Source: Glaciecola nitratireducens FR1064 (GTDB lineage Bacteria; Pseudomonadota; Gammaproteobacteria; Enterobacterales; Alteromonadaceae). From it: a DNA stretch of 64,000 nt. The translations under genes were made by a program, and so were the position numbers. The DNA is taken from assembly GCF_000226565.1 (NCBI RefSeq), contig NC_016041.1, positions 4,030,001 through 4,094,000 on the forward strand, in the 5' to 3' direction. Shown here piece after piece: positions 9,124-17,724 of this stretch. The notes beneath the pieces are model-generated. The model was given only the letters and a program-made list of their open reading frames with translations, ran no database searches and had not been told where the DNA came from. Positions within the stretch are counted from its first letter, which is position 1. Every line of letters begins with the position of its first letter.

Positions 9124-9505
9124 GTTTAACTCCTTAAAATTCAGGCGCGAATTATAGCGTAGTTAAGCAATGATCGGGAGATGTAAAACAAGCTTATCGA
9201 AAAAAAGTTGCGCAAGGGTCGTTTCCTAACGGCAAATATAGGCAAACTGCATGAGGTTTGCGTCAACTAGCTTATTAACAATGAACGAACATTGTTGCTC
9301 AATTTAAGCTTAAAGGCAGAGCGAACTTTCGACGAATATTCGGCCAATTTATGAAAGCCTGTTATTATACGCAAGCTTGTTGCTGGTTAGTAAAGGTTGA
9401 AACGACACTATTCAACCAGTCGAGCATTTCATTCAATTTGTATCACTTTTGTTGGCGTGCGCTTATTTGCGCATGCATTACTGAAAGTGTCATTAAGGAA
9501 CACCT
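9124..9505. other. rph-yicC divergent intergenic region
   Basis: No ORF with a plausible ribosome site was found. It contains the rph -10 sequence (9151-9156, minus strand), the 7-bp inverted repeat AACAATG/CATTGTT (9277-9283 and 9290-9296, 6-nt spacer) and another, GGTTGAA/TTCAACC (9395-9401 and 9411-9417). Either repeat could be an operator or an RNA hairpin; no regulator can be named. yicC has AAGGA just before its ATG. Confidence 0.4.
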
Positions 9506-10369
9506 ATGATTTACAGTATGACTGGCTTCGCTCGCCGTGAAATTAAAGCCGAATGGGGCAGCGCCGTGTGGGAAATTCGCTCGGTTAACCAACGTTACCT
9601 CGAAACTTTTTTCAGACTGCCTGAGCAGTTTCGCAGCCTAGAGCCGATTCTACGCGAACGTTTTCGCAAAGGCCTGCAGCGCGGTAAAGTTGAATGCGCA
9701 TTACGCTTTAGCATGAATGACGCAAATGTAAGCGCCATTAACGTCAATGAAGACTTAGCCAAACAAGTGCTAGCTGCCGCCGCATGGGTGCAGAAACAAG
9801 GTGACGTTGCACAAACTAATCCGATTGAGATTTTACGCTGGCCTGGCGTTATTGCCGCGCAAGAAGCTGACATGGATACGATCCAAGCCGACATGTTGAA
9901 GGCCTTCGACGACACATTCAAAGACTTTGTGGCTGCACGCGCAAGTGAAGGCGACAATATGAAGGTGCTTATTCAGACGCGCTTAGAAGCAATTCAAAGC
10001 GAAGCAAATAAAGTGACTGAACATATGCCAAGCGTCATTGAATGGCAAAAAGACCGTATTCGCACCAAATTCACAGAAGCGCAGATTGAGTTAGACGCAA
10101 CGCGTGTTGAGCAAGAAATGGTGTTGTTAGCACAGAAGATGGATGTTGCTGAAGAGCTGGATCGTTTGAATTCTCATGTGACTGAAACTATGTCGATTTT
10201 GAAAAAAGGCGGAGCTGTTGGTCGTCGTTTGGACTTTATGATGCAAGAGTTTAATCGTGAAGCGAATACGTTGGGGTCGAAGTCGATTAATACTGAGATA
10301 ACGCAGTCGGCGGTTGAGTTGAAGGTGTTGATTGAGCAGATGCGCGAGCAGATCCAGAATATTGAATAA
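9506..10369 (+). CDS. yicC: YicC/YloC family endoribonuclease
   Basis: 287 residues, the same length as E. coli YicC. The N-terminal YicC-like domain opens with MIYSMTGFARRE and the C-terminal DUF1732 domain contains GRRLDFMMQEFNREANTLGSKS and the terminal VELKVLIEQMREQIQNIE. Family members are metal-dependent endoribonucleases reported to act with PNPase on small RNAs. The genomic place next to rph is the conserved one. Codon choice in the last 220 bp shifts to G/T-rich codons compared with the start of the gene, without a break in the protein. Confidence 0.9.
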   Translation: MIYSMTGFARREIKAEWGSAVWEIRSVNQRYLETFFRLPEQFRSLEPILRERFRKGLQRGKVECALRFSMNDANVSAINVNEDLAKQVLAAAAWVQKQGDVAQTNPIEILRWPGVIAAQEADMDTIQADMLKAFDDTFKDFVAARASEGDNMKVLIQTRLEAIQSEANKVTEHMPSVIEWQKDRIRTKFTEAQIELDATRVEQEMVLLAQKMDVAEELDRLNSHVTETMSILKKGGAVGRRLDFMMQEFNREANTLGSKSINTEITQSAVELKVLIEQMREQIQNIE

Positions 10370-10395
10370 ACCTAAACGACACATCTCCCATCAAA

Positions 10396-10427
10396 ACGTA
10401 AGTGCCAAGCCATCAAGGCACTTACGT
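10396..10427. terminator. Hairpin between convergent yicC and DUF3703 genes
   Basis: Perfect 11-bp arms ACGTAAGTGCC (10396-10406) / GGCACTTACGT (10417-10427) with a 10-nt loop. On the minus strand four T follow, giving a weak intrinsic terminator; on the plus strand there is no T run. Confidence 0.55.
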
Positions 10428-10440
10428 AACCCACACAAAC

Positions 10441-10803
10441 TTAACCAACACCCTCAATCTCATCCAAAACCTCCTGATTAGCCTTACTCACCGGCAGCCT
10501 CTTAAAGGGACTAACATTCGCCCCACCAGTATTCCCAATAGGCACCAAACCAATCGCCGTTTTAGTAAAAGCGCCCACTAATCTAACAACCTGCCCAAAC
10601 ACTTCCCTAAAATCACGATAGCGCAAGCCATGTCGCAGCATTTTGTAATGAACCAAACAATGAAAGTAGGTTGAACGCTGCCCAATCACATGAGCATCCT
10701 CAAGCATCGAAAAGGCTTTTTTATGCTCACCTTGCGCTAAAGCGAGCTCATATTGATTCATTTTTTGCTTGATGAAGTGCCTAGTTAGCTTTTTATTTTT
10801 CAC
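10441..10803 (-). CDS. DUF3703 family protein
   Basis: 120 residues from GTG 10803, preferred because GGAG lies 7 bp upstream on the minus strand and because family members begin close to this point; an upstream in-frame ATG at 10854 would add a basic tail. The DUF3703 pattern is clear: AFSMLEDAHVIGQRSTYFHCLVHYKML, then RDFREVFGQVVRLVGA and IGLVPIGNTGGANVSPFKRLPV. Its function is unknown. The coding strand is G/T-rich and the codon use differs from the neighbours, so it may be a recent arrival. It is monocistronic. Confidence 0.75.
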   Translation of the reverse strand: MKNKKLTRHFIKQKMNQYELALAQGEHKKAFSMLEDAHVIGQRSTYFHCLVHYKMLRHGLRYRDFREVFGQVVRLVGAFTKTAIGLVPIGNTGGANVSPFKRLPVSKANQEVLDEIEGVG

Positions 10804-10940
10804 GTTTTTTCTCCGCTTTTTCTGCTGATTATGGAATGTTAAAGCACAACGCAACTACATAATATTAACACCCAGTGTTGAATATAGAGCTTAAAGTAAC
10901 TCTAAGGTCAACATTCAAAACAGGCTTACCCTCTCGAGAT

Positions 10941-10959
10941 CTAATTGAGAATCATTATC
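10941..10959 (+). promoter_or_regulatory. Fur box
   Basis: Matches 14 of 19 positions of GATAATGATAATCATTATC, with the core GAATCATTATC intact. It lies 85 bp upstream of a siderophore receptor gene, so iron repression by Fur is likely. Confidence 0.75.
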
Positions 10960-11043
10960 ATTTGTATTTACAAATCAATTTAATCACTTTATGATCGCCA
11001 ACCTCAACAACACATCAATAATTAAAAAGGAACGTTGCCGATT

Positions 11044-13344
11044 ATGTCTTCTCCCCAAAACAAGCGCACAAATCTTGGCTCTCATGCACTGTTAACAACT
11101 CTCGCCCTTACAATGGGCCAAGCCTACGCAACTGAAACGCCTCAGTGCGATGAAACTGACAAAGAGTGCAGTCAGCAGGCTATCGAATTAATCAAAGTGC
11201 ACGGTGTGCGTTACTCCGTATATAACGTCAAAGAGTCGGGTGACTTGCGAAGAGTTGCAGACTTAGTCGATACCCCACAAACCATTACAGTATTAACCAA
11301 AGACCAAATTGAAGAGTCGGGTAAAACAGACTTAAAGGAAATCCTAGCGGCGCAAGCTGGGGTAACATTAGGTACGGGTGAGAATGGTAACGCCTTTGGT
11401 GACCGTTATATTATTCGTGGTCACGAGGCGCGCTCGGACGTTTTCGTTGATGGTTTGCGTGACCCAGGCATGACCACCCGCGAAAGCTTTGCAACGCAGC
11501 AAGTTGAAATTACTAAAGGCCCCAGCTCCACTTTCGCCGGCAGAGGATCATCGGGCGGCGCCGTGAATAGCATTACCAAAAAAGCCTCAACGGCCTATGA
11601 CTTTGGGCGCGTTGACTTGAGTGTTGGCACTGATGATCACCACAGAATAGTGGTGGACTACAACACGCCTATCGCAACTAATTTAGCCACCCGAATCAAC
11701 TTATTAAGTACCGAAGAAGACGCTCCAAATAGAAATGGTATTGGCCGCAGCAGACAGGGTGCATTGCTATCAGGTCTCTATGATAATACCGATGATTTGC
11801 GCGTTTACTCCGATTTTTATTACTTAAAAGCCGAGGATACGCCCGACCTAGGCAGTTACCTCGACAGCGATACAAAAACTCCGGTTGAAGACATTCCAGT
11901 TTACGCACAAAGCAACGACTTCCTTGATTCTGAAGTGTTTGCTTTTACGCTTCGCACAGAATATGACATTAACGATAATCTCAAGTTTTTCAATGCTACC
12001 CGATACGGTGAAACCACCAATGGCTATTTATCAACCGGTGCTAACGGCAGTGTGCGCGCTGATGAAGACCCCTTCGCACCCGGCGGAAATACAATTGTGC
12101 TAAGTACGCATCAAGGCTGGCAGGAAGTAAAATACTTCGCCACTCAGTTCAACTTATTTTGGGATGTGAGCACCGGCAGTATCGATCACAAAGTACTGCT
12201 TGGCCTTGAATTTACCGACGAAAAAGTCGACAACGGATTCTATGACGTCAGCTATAACAACGAAACTAACTGCTTCACCTCAGGTCGCAGAGGCGTTAGC
12301 GCGGGCTACTGTTTACTTGATGAGTCTGGTGAGGTTTATCCAAATGCGAGTAACATTATTGGGCGTTCATTTGAAAAAGGTGACTCCGACGCCTTATTTT
12401 CAGCTAAAACCATAGCTGCTTACGTCATGGACACCGCTACAATCAACGAGCACTGGCAGGTGTTCTTTGGTTTACGCCAAGACACAATCGACTACAGCAA
12501 CGATGTTGTTAGTAGAGGTGATGCAATTGACTATGCGTATAAAGATGATTTCTACAACGGACATTTAGGCTTGGTATACAGTATTTTTGACGACGCTAAT
12601 ATTTACGCAACTTACTCCACAGCAACGAATATCAACGGTGGCGAGTCGGACTTAGGCGCAAACTGCGGGTATGGTGGATTATGCGGTGACCCAGATCAAG
12701 CAGCAATGGCCGATCCGGAAACCGTTGAAAATATTGAATTTGGAACGAAGTGGTCAGTCTTAGACGAGAAGCTATTCATTGCCGCAGCATGGTTTCAATT
12801 AACCAAATACGACGTGATGGAAAGTGTAGGCGATGCTTATTCAACCTTAGGCACCTTAAATACCGGTAAGAACCGTGTTGATGGTATCGAATTAGCGATG
12901 AACGGTAATTTAACCGAGCAACTTAGTGTTCAAATCAGTGCTGCTAAAATGCGTTCGGAAGTGCTCACTTCAGTGGATGAAAGCAATGTTGGTCTTGAAT
13001 TAAGTAACTTTGCGGGTGATAGTTTTTATATGCAGCTTCGCTACCAGTTAACTGACACATTCGCTTTTGGTGGTGACTTTACCTACAAGGGTGAAATGTA
13101 TGGCGGACAACCCGATACCGCCGCGTCATATGATGCAACAAGAAATGAGTACAGCATTATTGTGCCAAATTACAGCGTGGTTAATTTATTCGCCAATTAT
13201 ACCGTGTCTGAAAATACCACCGTTCGCGTGAACATTGGCAACGTTGCTGATACTGAATACTGGACCGCTGCTTACAGATCTGGAGCATTCATGTATTTAG
13301 GCGATGCACGTTCAGCACGAGCCACCTTAACCTACGAGTTCTAA
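11044..13344 (+). CDS. TonB-dependent catecholate siderophore receptor (Fiu/PiuA-like)
   Basis: 766 residues from ATG 11044; a TTG at 11035 is in frame but too near the AAAGGA site. Signal peptide to about residue 31 (GQAYATE). TonB-box-like IELIKVHGVRY, then the siderophore-receptor plug: LVDTPQTITVLTKDQIEESG, DRYIIRGHEARSDVFVDGLRDPG, VEITKGPSSTFAGRGSSGGAVNSITKKA. The barrel ends in ARATLTYEF. The sequence is closest in feel to the Fiu/PiuA group of monomeric catecholate receptors, supported by the PiuC partner 19 bp downstream. It should be induced by iron limitation through the Fur box upstream. Confidence 0.9.
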   Translation: MSSPQNKRTNLGSHALLTTLALTMGQAYATETPQCDETDKECSQQAIELIKVHGVRYSVYNVKESGDLRRVADLVDTPQTITVLTKDQIEESGKTDLKEILAAQAGVTLGTGENGNAFGDRYIIRGHEARSDVFVDGLRDPGMTTRESFATQQVEITKGPSSTFAGRGSSGGAVNSITKKASTAYDFGRVDLSVGTDDHHRIVVDYNTPIATNLATRINLLSTEEDAPNRNGIGRSRQGALLSGLYDNTDDLRVYSDFYYLKAEDTPDLGSYLDSDTKTPVEDIPVYAQSNDFLDSEVFAFTLRTEYDINDNLKFFNATRYGETTNGYLSTGANGSVRADEDPFAPGGNTIVLSTHQGWQEVKYFATQFNLFWDVSTGSIDHKVLLGLEFTDEKVDNGFYDVSYNNETNCFTSGRRGVSAGYCLLDESGEVYPNASNIIGRSFEKGDSDALFSAKTIAAYVMDTATINEHWQVFFGLRQDTIDYSNDVVSRGDAIDYAYKDDFYNGHLGLVYSIFDDANIYATYSTATNINGGESDLGANCGYGGLCGDPDQAAMADPETVENIEFGTKWSVLDEKLFIAAAWFQLTKYDVMESVGDAYSTLGTLNTGKNRVDGIELAMNGNLTEQLSVQISAAKMRSEVLTSVDESNVGLELSNFAGDSFYMQLRYQLTDTFAFGGDFTYKGEMYGGQPDTAASYDATRNEYSIIVPNYSVVNLFANYTVSENTTVRVNIGNVADTEYWTAAYRSGAFMYLGDARSARATLTYEF

Positions 13345-13363
13345 CTAAACAGGAGCTATTTTA

Positions 13364-14044
13364 ATGGTCTTGATTGAGCAGCTATTATCAAAAAAAGAAG
13401 TACATGAGTATCGGCAAACGCTTGATCAAGTGCCATGGAATGATGGCAAAGGAACTGCCATGGGTATGGCTGCATCAGTTAAGCTAAACGGTCAAGCTGA
13501 TGCAAACCACCCTCAAGTTCAGGACCTAACAAATAAGCTGTTAGCAAAATTTGGGAGTACGCCCAAACTGATTTCCGCTGCACTTCCGCATCGCATTTTT
13601 CCACCTTGTTTTAACCGGTATTTAGAAGGTGAAACCTATGGTTTTCATGTCGATGCCGCGATTATGCGTATACCCAATAGCAATGAAGTACTGCGTTCAG
13701 ATATGTCGATGACCACTTTTTTGTCAGAAGCGGATGAATATGAAGGCGGCGAACTGATCATTCAAACCGAGTTTGGTGAACAAAAAATTAAGCTCAATGC
13801 GGGTGATGCTGTTCTTTATCCATCCAGCAGTTTACATAAAGTTACGCCGGTAAGCAGCGGTATCAGAGTGGCGGCAATAACCTGGATGCAAAGCCTAGTG
13901 CCCAATGCACACATGCGAGAAACCTTATATTCACTCGACCAAAGCATTCAAGGCTTGCTGGCAAACCCTGCGGTTACTCGGGAGGAGCTCGATCGGCTAC
14001 ATCATGTTTATCACAATTTGATCCGTCAGCAATCGCAAGTATAG
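13364..14044 (+). CDS. piuC: Fe(II)/2-oxoglutarate-dependent PKHD-type hydroxylase (PiuC/YbiX)
   Basis: 226 residues, full length for the family. The iron ligands His95, Asp97 (YGFHVDAAI) and His158 (SSSLHKVTPV) and the 2-oxoglutarate Arg168 are present in a double-stranded beta-helix; the C-terminal segment (MRETLYSLDQSIQGLL) is also typical. piuC/ybiX genes accompany piuA/fiu receptors in Pseudomonas and E. coli, and the proteins are thought to help iron use from catecholates, though the reaction is not firmly known. AGGAG lies before the start, and the 19-bp gap to the receptor indicates co-transcription under Fur. Confidence 0.92.
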   Translation: MVLIEQLLSKKEVHEYRQTLDQVPWNDGKGTAMGMAASVKLNGQADANHPQVQDLTNKLLAKFGSTPKLISAALPHRIFPPCFNRYLEGETYGFHVDAAIMRIPNSNEVLRSDMSMTTFLSEADEYEGGELIIQTEFGEQKIKLNAGDAVLYPSSSLHKVTPVSSGIRVAAITWMQSLVPNAHMRETLYSLDQSIQGLLANPAVTREELDRLHHVYHNLIRQQSQV

Positions 14045-14141
14045 AGCAGAGAGAACGAATACATGATGGATATTGCCGTAAGATAGTGACACCAAGGTTT
14101 GATTGTGAAAATATAGCATGGTCGTTTGATAAGGATTAACA

Positions 14142-15320
14142 ATGAAGCCCTTTATATTTTCTACCACCAAGTCGATAATTGGTGAAATAGGCGTTACAGC
14201 TAGAATTGCTGAACTATGCCATTCATTGAATATCACAAGACCACTCATCGTCACCGATAAAGGCATTGTTGATCTAGGCCTCATAGCGCCTATCGCCAAT
14301 GCGTTTAATAATGCCCAAATGCAGTATTGGTGTTTTGATAAGGTTGTTGCCGATCCACCCGAAGCAATCGTAATTGAAACAGTAGACTATGCCAAACAAG
14401 CTAAAGTCGATGGTGTTATTGGCCTTGGCGGCGGTAGTTCACTCGATACGGCAAAGCTAGTTGCACTGCTCGCAAACTCAGAAGAAAGCATTGCTGATAT
14501 CTACGGCGTCGACAATATTAAAGGCAAACGCTTACCCTTAATACTCATTCCAACCACCGCGGGAACAGGCTCAGAAGTCACGCCTATTTCCATTGTAACA
14601 ACCGGTGAAACAACCAAAGCCGGCATTGTTTCAGCTGAACTATTACCCGACATTGCTTTACTGGATGCCAGTTTAACGGTCAGCCTACCGCCTCATATAA
14701 CCGCTGCCACCGGCATTGATGCCATGGTGCATGCTATCGAAGCCTTCACCAGCGTGATTAAAAAGAATGTATTGTCTGATATGTTAGCGAAAAGCGCGTT
14801 GGATTTGCTTTCTAAAAACATTGTTGAAGCTACGTTTAACGGCGAAAATTTACAAGCTCGCCAAGCCATGCTGCTCGGCTCTTGTTTGGCTGGGCAGGCA
14901 TTTGCAAATGCGCCCGTTGGTGCTGTGCATGCGCTGGCCTATCCATTAGGCGGACAGTTCCATATTGCGCATGGTTTAAGTAATGCCTTAGTGTTGCCGC
15001 ATGTTATGACCTTTAATAAAAGCCATTGTGCCGATTTATATGCACAGCTCGCTGTTCACATTGTGCCTAGCATTAACAATGACGATGATGCTGATATTGA
15101 AAAAACCACTGATAGTCTCATTCACTATTTGCATGAATTAATAGCTAAACTGCAGCTGCCTCAATCATTAGCTGAATTAGGTATTGAAGAAAAGCACATC
15201 GACTCATTAGCCAATGACGCACTAGAGCAACAGCGTTTACTTATCAATAATCCTAAAGCAGTTTCATTAGAGGACGCGAAACAGATTTATCACAATGCGC
15301 TGAGTGGCCAACGCAATTAA
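14142..15320 (+). CDS. Iron-containing alcohol dehydrogenase
   Basis: 392 residues. The N-terminal NAD(P)-binding domain has GGGSSLDTAKL at 96-106 and PTTAGTGSEVT at 137-147; the metal domain supplies Asp193, His197 (GIDAMVHAIEAF) and two later histidines in AVHALAYPLGGQFHIAHG. All four metal ligands of group III (FucO/AdhB-like) dehydrogenases are present. Substrate is not predictable. AAGGA precedes the ATG. It lies 97 bp after piuC and 43 bp before a thioesterase gene on the same strand; the second may be co-transcribed. Confidence 0.9.
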   Translation: MKPFIFSTTKSIIGEIGVTARIAELCHSLNITRPLIVTDKGIVDLGLIAPIANAFNNAQMQYWCFDKVVADPPEAIVIETVDYAKQAKVDGVIGLGGGSSLDTAKLVALLANSEESIADIYGVDNIKGKRLPLILIPTTAGTGSEVTPISIVTTGETTKAGIVSAELLPDIALLDASLTVSLPPHITAATGIDAMVHAIEAFTSVIKKNVLSDMLAKSALDLLSKNIVEATFNGENLQARQAMLLGSCLAGQAFANAPVGAVHALAYPLGGQFHIAHGLSNALVLPHVMTFNKSHCADLYAQLAVHIVPSINNDDDADIEKTTDSLIHYLHELIAKLQLPQSLAELGIEEKHIDSLANDALEQQRLLINNPKAVSLEDAKQIYHNALSGQRN

Positions 15321-15363
15321 CCGTTAAATAGACAGTGAAATAAAGAGTAAAATAGAAAGCACA

Positions 15364-15798
15364 ATGGAGAATAAATTGGACAGTAAACACTTAAATGATT
15401 TTGCTTACCATCTGCCAATAACCACAAGGTGGATGGACAATGACATGTATGGCCACGTTAACAACGTTAACTACTACTCCTACTTTGATACGGTCATAAA
15501 TCAGTTTCTAATCGAAAAAGCCGATTTTGATCCTGTCACCAGCAAGCAAATAGGGTTTATCGTGAAGTCGAGCTGCGAATATCTTCGTCCGGTTGCTTAC
15601 CCACAAAAGCTAACGGGTGCATTCAAAGTGATGCGCGTTGGCACTAGTTCAGTCGATTACGCGGTAGGCATCTTCAACGAAGACAATATACTCTCTGCTA
15701 TCGGCTACCTAACTCATGTTTTTGTTGACCGCAGCACTCAAAAACCCATGCCGATAACAGGAAAGCTACTTGAGGCAATGACCTTAGCACTTGTCTAA
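15364..15798 (+). CDS. Acyl-CoA thioesterase, 4HBT hotdog family (YbgC/FadM-like)
   Basis: 144 residues, single hotdog fold. The catalytic segment TRWMDNDMYGHVNNVNYYSYFD matches the 4-hydroxybenzoyl-CoA thioesterase signature, with the Asp in RWMDNDMYGHVNN as the likely nucleophile. It hydrolyses acyl-CoA thioesters of unknown chain length. It follows the Fe-dehydrogenase gene and its 3' end overlaps the convergent tpm gene by 15 bp. Confidence 0.88.
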   Translation: MENKLDSKHLNDFAYHLPITTRWMDNDMYGHVNNVNYYSYFDTVINQFLIEKADFDPVTSKQIGFIVKSSCEYLRPVAYPQKLTGAFKVMRVGTSSVDYAVGIFNEDNILSAIGYLTHVFVDRSTQKPMPITGKLLEAMTLALV

Positions 15799-16425
15799 GA
15801 GTAAAAACACGCTTTCGTAAACCTCGTCTTGGCCACGAAATCCACCAGCCACTTTACCTCGATACAGTTGAGTGATGTTGAAGTACTGCTGGTAAACCTC
15901 ATGAACAGTTTCGCTCGGTACGCTAAACGGTGGGCCGGCGAATAGGGATTGGTCATAGTCGTAGGTCACAACAAACTGTTTGCAGGCCTTGCTTATCATG
16001 CGTAAATGTTGACTGTAACGATTTCGCAGGGGTTCAGGCAAAGCGACCAATGCGCCTCTATCGAACACGCCATCAATGCTGCCAACATCTTCTGCAGATA
16101 GAGTAAAAAAGTCACCTACGTAGACAATCAAATTCGCCACTGAGTATTTGCTTAAGCTGCCGTGCGATTCAATGTGAGGCTCTACACCTAAGTCTTCGAA
16201 TAATGCTTTCACTGCGCTTTCGTTAAGCTCAATTGCCACAACCGACAAGCCTTTCGCTAGAAACCAGCCAATGTCTTTAGTTTTGCCACACAAAGGCACA
16301 AACACCCGACCATTCTCAGGCAGCTGCCATTGCTCAAAATACGCTTTTAATAAAGTATTGCCTTCATTTTCATGAAAGCCTATCTCATTCTTTTTCCAGC
16401 GGCGATGCCAAAAATCAGGTTCCAT
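15784..16425 (-). CDS. tpm: Thiopurine S-methyltransferase
   Basis: 213 residues, very similar in length and pattern to bacterial Tpm: MEPDFWHRRWKKNEIGFH, VFVPLCGKTKDIGWFLAKG (SAM-binding region), VVAIELNESAV and FDRGALVALPEPLR, then FVVTYDYDQSLFAGPPFSV. Bacterial Tpm methylates thiopurines and also oxyanions such as selenite and tellurite to volatile forms. The start ATG has AAGG upstream on the minus strand. Its 3' end overlaps the convergent thioesterase gene. Confidence 0.93.
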   Translation of the reverse strand: MEPDFWHRRWKKNEIGFHENEGNTLLKAYFEQWQLPENGRVFVPLCGKTKDIGWFLAKGLSVVAIELNESAVKALFEDLGVEPHIESHGSLSKYSVANLIVYVGDFFTLSAEDVGSIDGVFDRGALVALPEPLRNRYSQHLRMISKACKQFVVTYDYDQSLFAGPPFSVPSETVHEVYQQYFNITQLYRGKVAGGFRGQDEVYESVFLLLDKC

Positions 16426-16511
16426 TAAGTCTGCCTTTTTCTTCTTTGTATTTAACAGGATTTATCTAGCGCTCTATTCATAGAAGCAATACGCGTACTT
16501 AGTGTAGAAAT

Positions 16512-17120
16512 TCAAATACGACTTTGCTTATGCACCAGCTCTTCAACCTTAGCATGACTAAACTCGATTAACTCAGGATAAAAAGCAAGAAAACTAGACT
16601 GTAATTCTTGCTCATTGTGTTGAATAAATTCAATCGCTTCGTTTGCAAATAATACTCTATGACCTAGGCGTCTTTCAATCTGTAAGAATGAGCGTTCACA
16701 GCTTTCTGCATACTGATAATCAGACAACCAACGGTGAGTTAATAAACCCTCGCGAACTTGTTGAAAGCGCTCACTAATACTATGAGGATATTGTTCAACT
16801 TCAGCATAAAAATGTCCGAGTAGTTTGTCTAGTTCCCTATCGGTGAATTGAGCCCAATTGGCACACAACAAGTGGTCGAAGTAGATATCGATGACAATGC
16901 CAGACATTCGCCTAATCGATTTAGGAAACAAGGCCCTCAGCGCTTTTACCTGCGCATGACTGTCGGTGTAGCTGTCAATCCTGCGGTGAAGCTGAATACC
17001 TAGCTGATGTTCATCATTCAGATGCGACAAATCGCTACCTTTCACAAAATCACCAAAAAAATTGCCCAGCATACTCGTATCAGTAATGTGAGCGAGGTGA
17101 ATGTGCGCTAAGTAATTCAT
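16512..17120 (-). CDS. acpH: ACP phosphodiesterase (AcpH, DUF479)
   Basis: 202 residues beginning MNYLAHIHLAH, then GNFFGDFVKG, LHRRIDSYTDSHAQVKALRALFP and RRMSGIVIDIYFDHLLCANW. The His/Asp pattern places it with the HD-like AcpH fold. The enzyme removes 4'-phosphopantetheine from acyl carrier protein. It is on the minus strand downstream of the DUF1294 gene with a 59-bp gap, so the two may share a transcript. Confidence 0.88.
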   Translation of the reverse strand: MNYLAHIHLAHITDTSMLGNFFGDFVKGSDLSHLNDEHQLGIQLHRRIDSYTDSHAQVKALRALFPKSIRRMSGIVIDIYFDHLLCANWAQFTDRELDKLLGHFYAEVEQYPHSISERFQQVREGLLTHRWLSDYQYAESCERSFLQIERRLGHRVLFANEAIEFIQHNEQELQSSFLAFYPELIEFSHAKVEELVHKQSRI

Positions 17121-17179
17121 GTTTCAATGCATCCCTAAAATCAATGAACTCATAAATATGAATGCCATAACGATCGTGG

Positions 17180-17614
17180 TTATTGAAGCAAACCCATGGC
17201 GTTGACTATTAAGGCCAGAATATCCGCACCATAAGGCGAAAGCAACCAGACTAACACTGACAAATTAATAACCACAGTTAACCAAAATATCTGCCTAAAG
17301 TCTTTTTTAGATGATTTGTGCCGCAACAACTGCTGCGCTAAGGCAGCTCCGGGCCAACCGCCCAGCATTGCCAAAATCTGCAGCGTGCTTTCTGATGTTC
17401 GCCATTTATTTCGTTGAGCTTTGAACTTGTCATAAGCGTAAATGAAAAAAGTAATAACACTTAAGGCATAATAGGCGTATTTAATCTGTTTTGGCAAATA
17501 GCCCATGTATGACGCTAACGTCATTGCTATGAGAAACCCAATGGCCAGCACGATTGAGAACGTACTGACGTTTGATTTCTGCTTCTTTTTGAGTTTTTCG
17601 CCAGCGTACGCCAT
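17180..17614 (-). CDS. DUF1294 family membrane protein
   Basis: 144 residues from ATG 17614, chosen because AAAGGA sits 4 bp upstream on the minus strand; the open frame reaches an earlier ATG at 17662. After a basic N-terminus (EKLKKKQKS) there are two membrane helices, then the DUF1294 core ALSVITFFIYAYDKFKAQRNKWRTSESTL and LAMLGGWPGAALAQQLLRHKSSKKDFRQIFW, and a last membrane helix. In other bacteria the domain is often fused to a cold-shock domain; here it stands alone. Function unknown. Confidence 0.8.
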   Translation of the reverse strand: MAYAGEKLKKKQKSNVSTFSIVLAIGFLIAMTLASYMGYLPKQIKYAYYALSVITFFIYAYDKFKAQRNKWRTSESTLQILAMLGGWPGAALAQQLLRHKSSKKDFRQIFWLTVVINLSVLVWLLSPYGADILALIVNAMGLLQ

Positions 17615-17724
17615 ATTTTCCTTTTTTTGATAGTAAGTTAAATGTAAAAAATAGCTTGGCAATGTAAATTTGAATACGGCAAACTAAAAGCGCCAAAAAT
17701 AGGCAATGACACAAGAGACCAACG

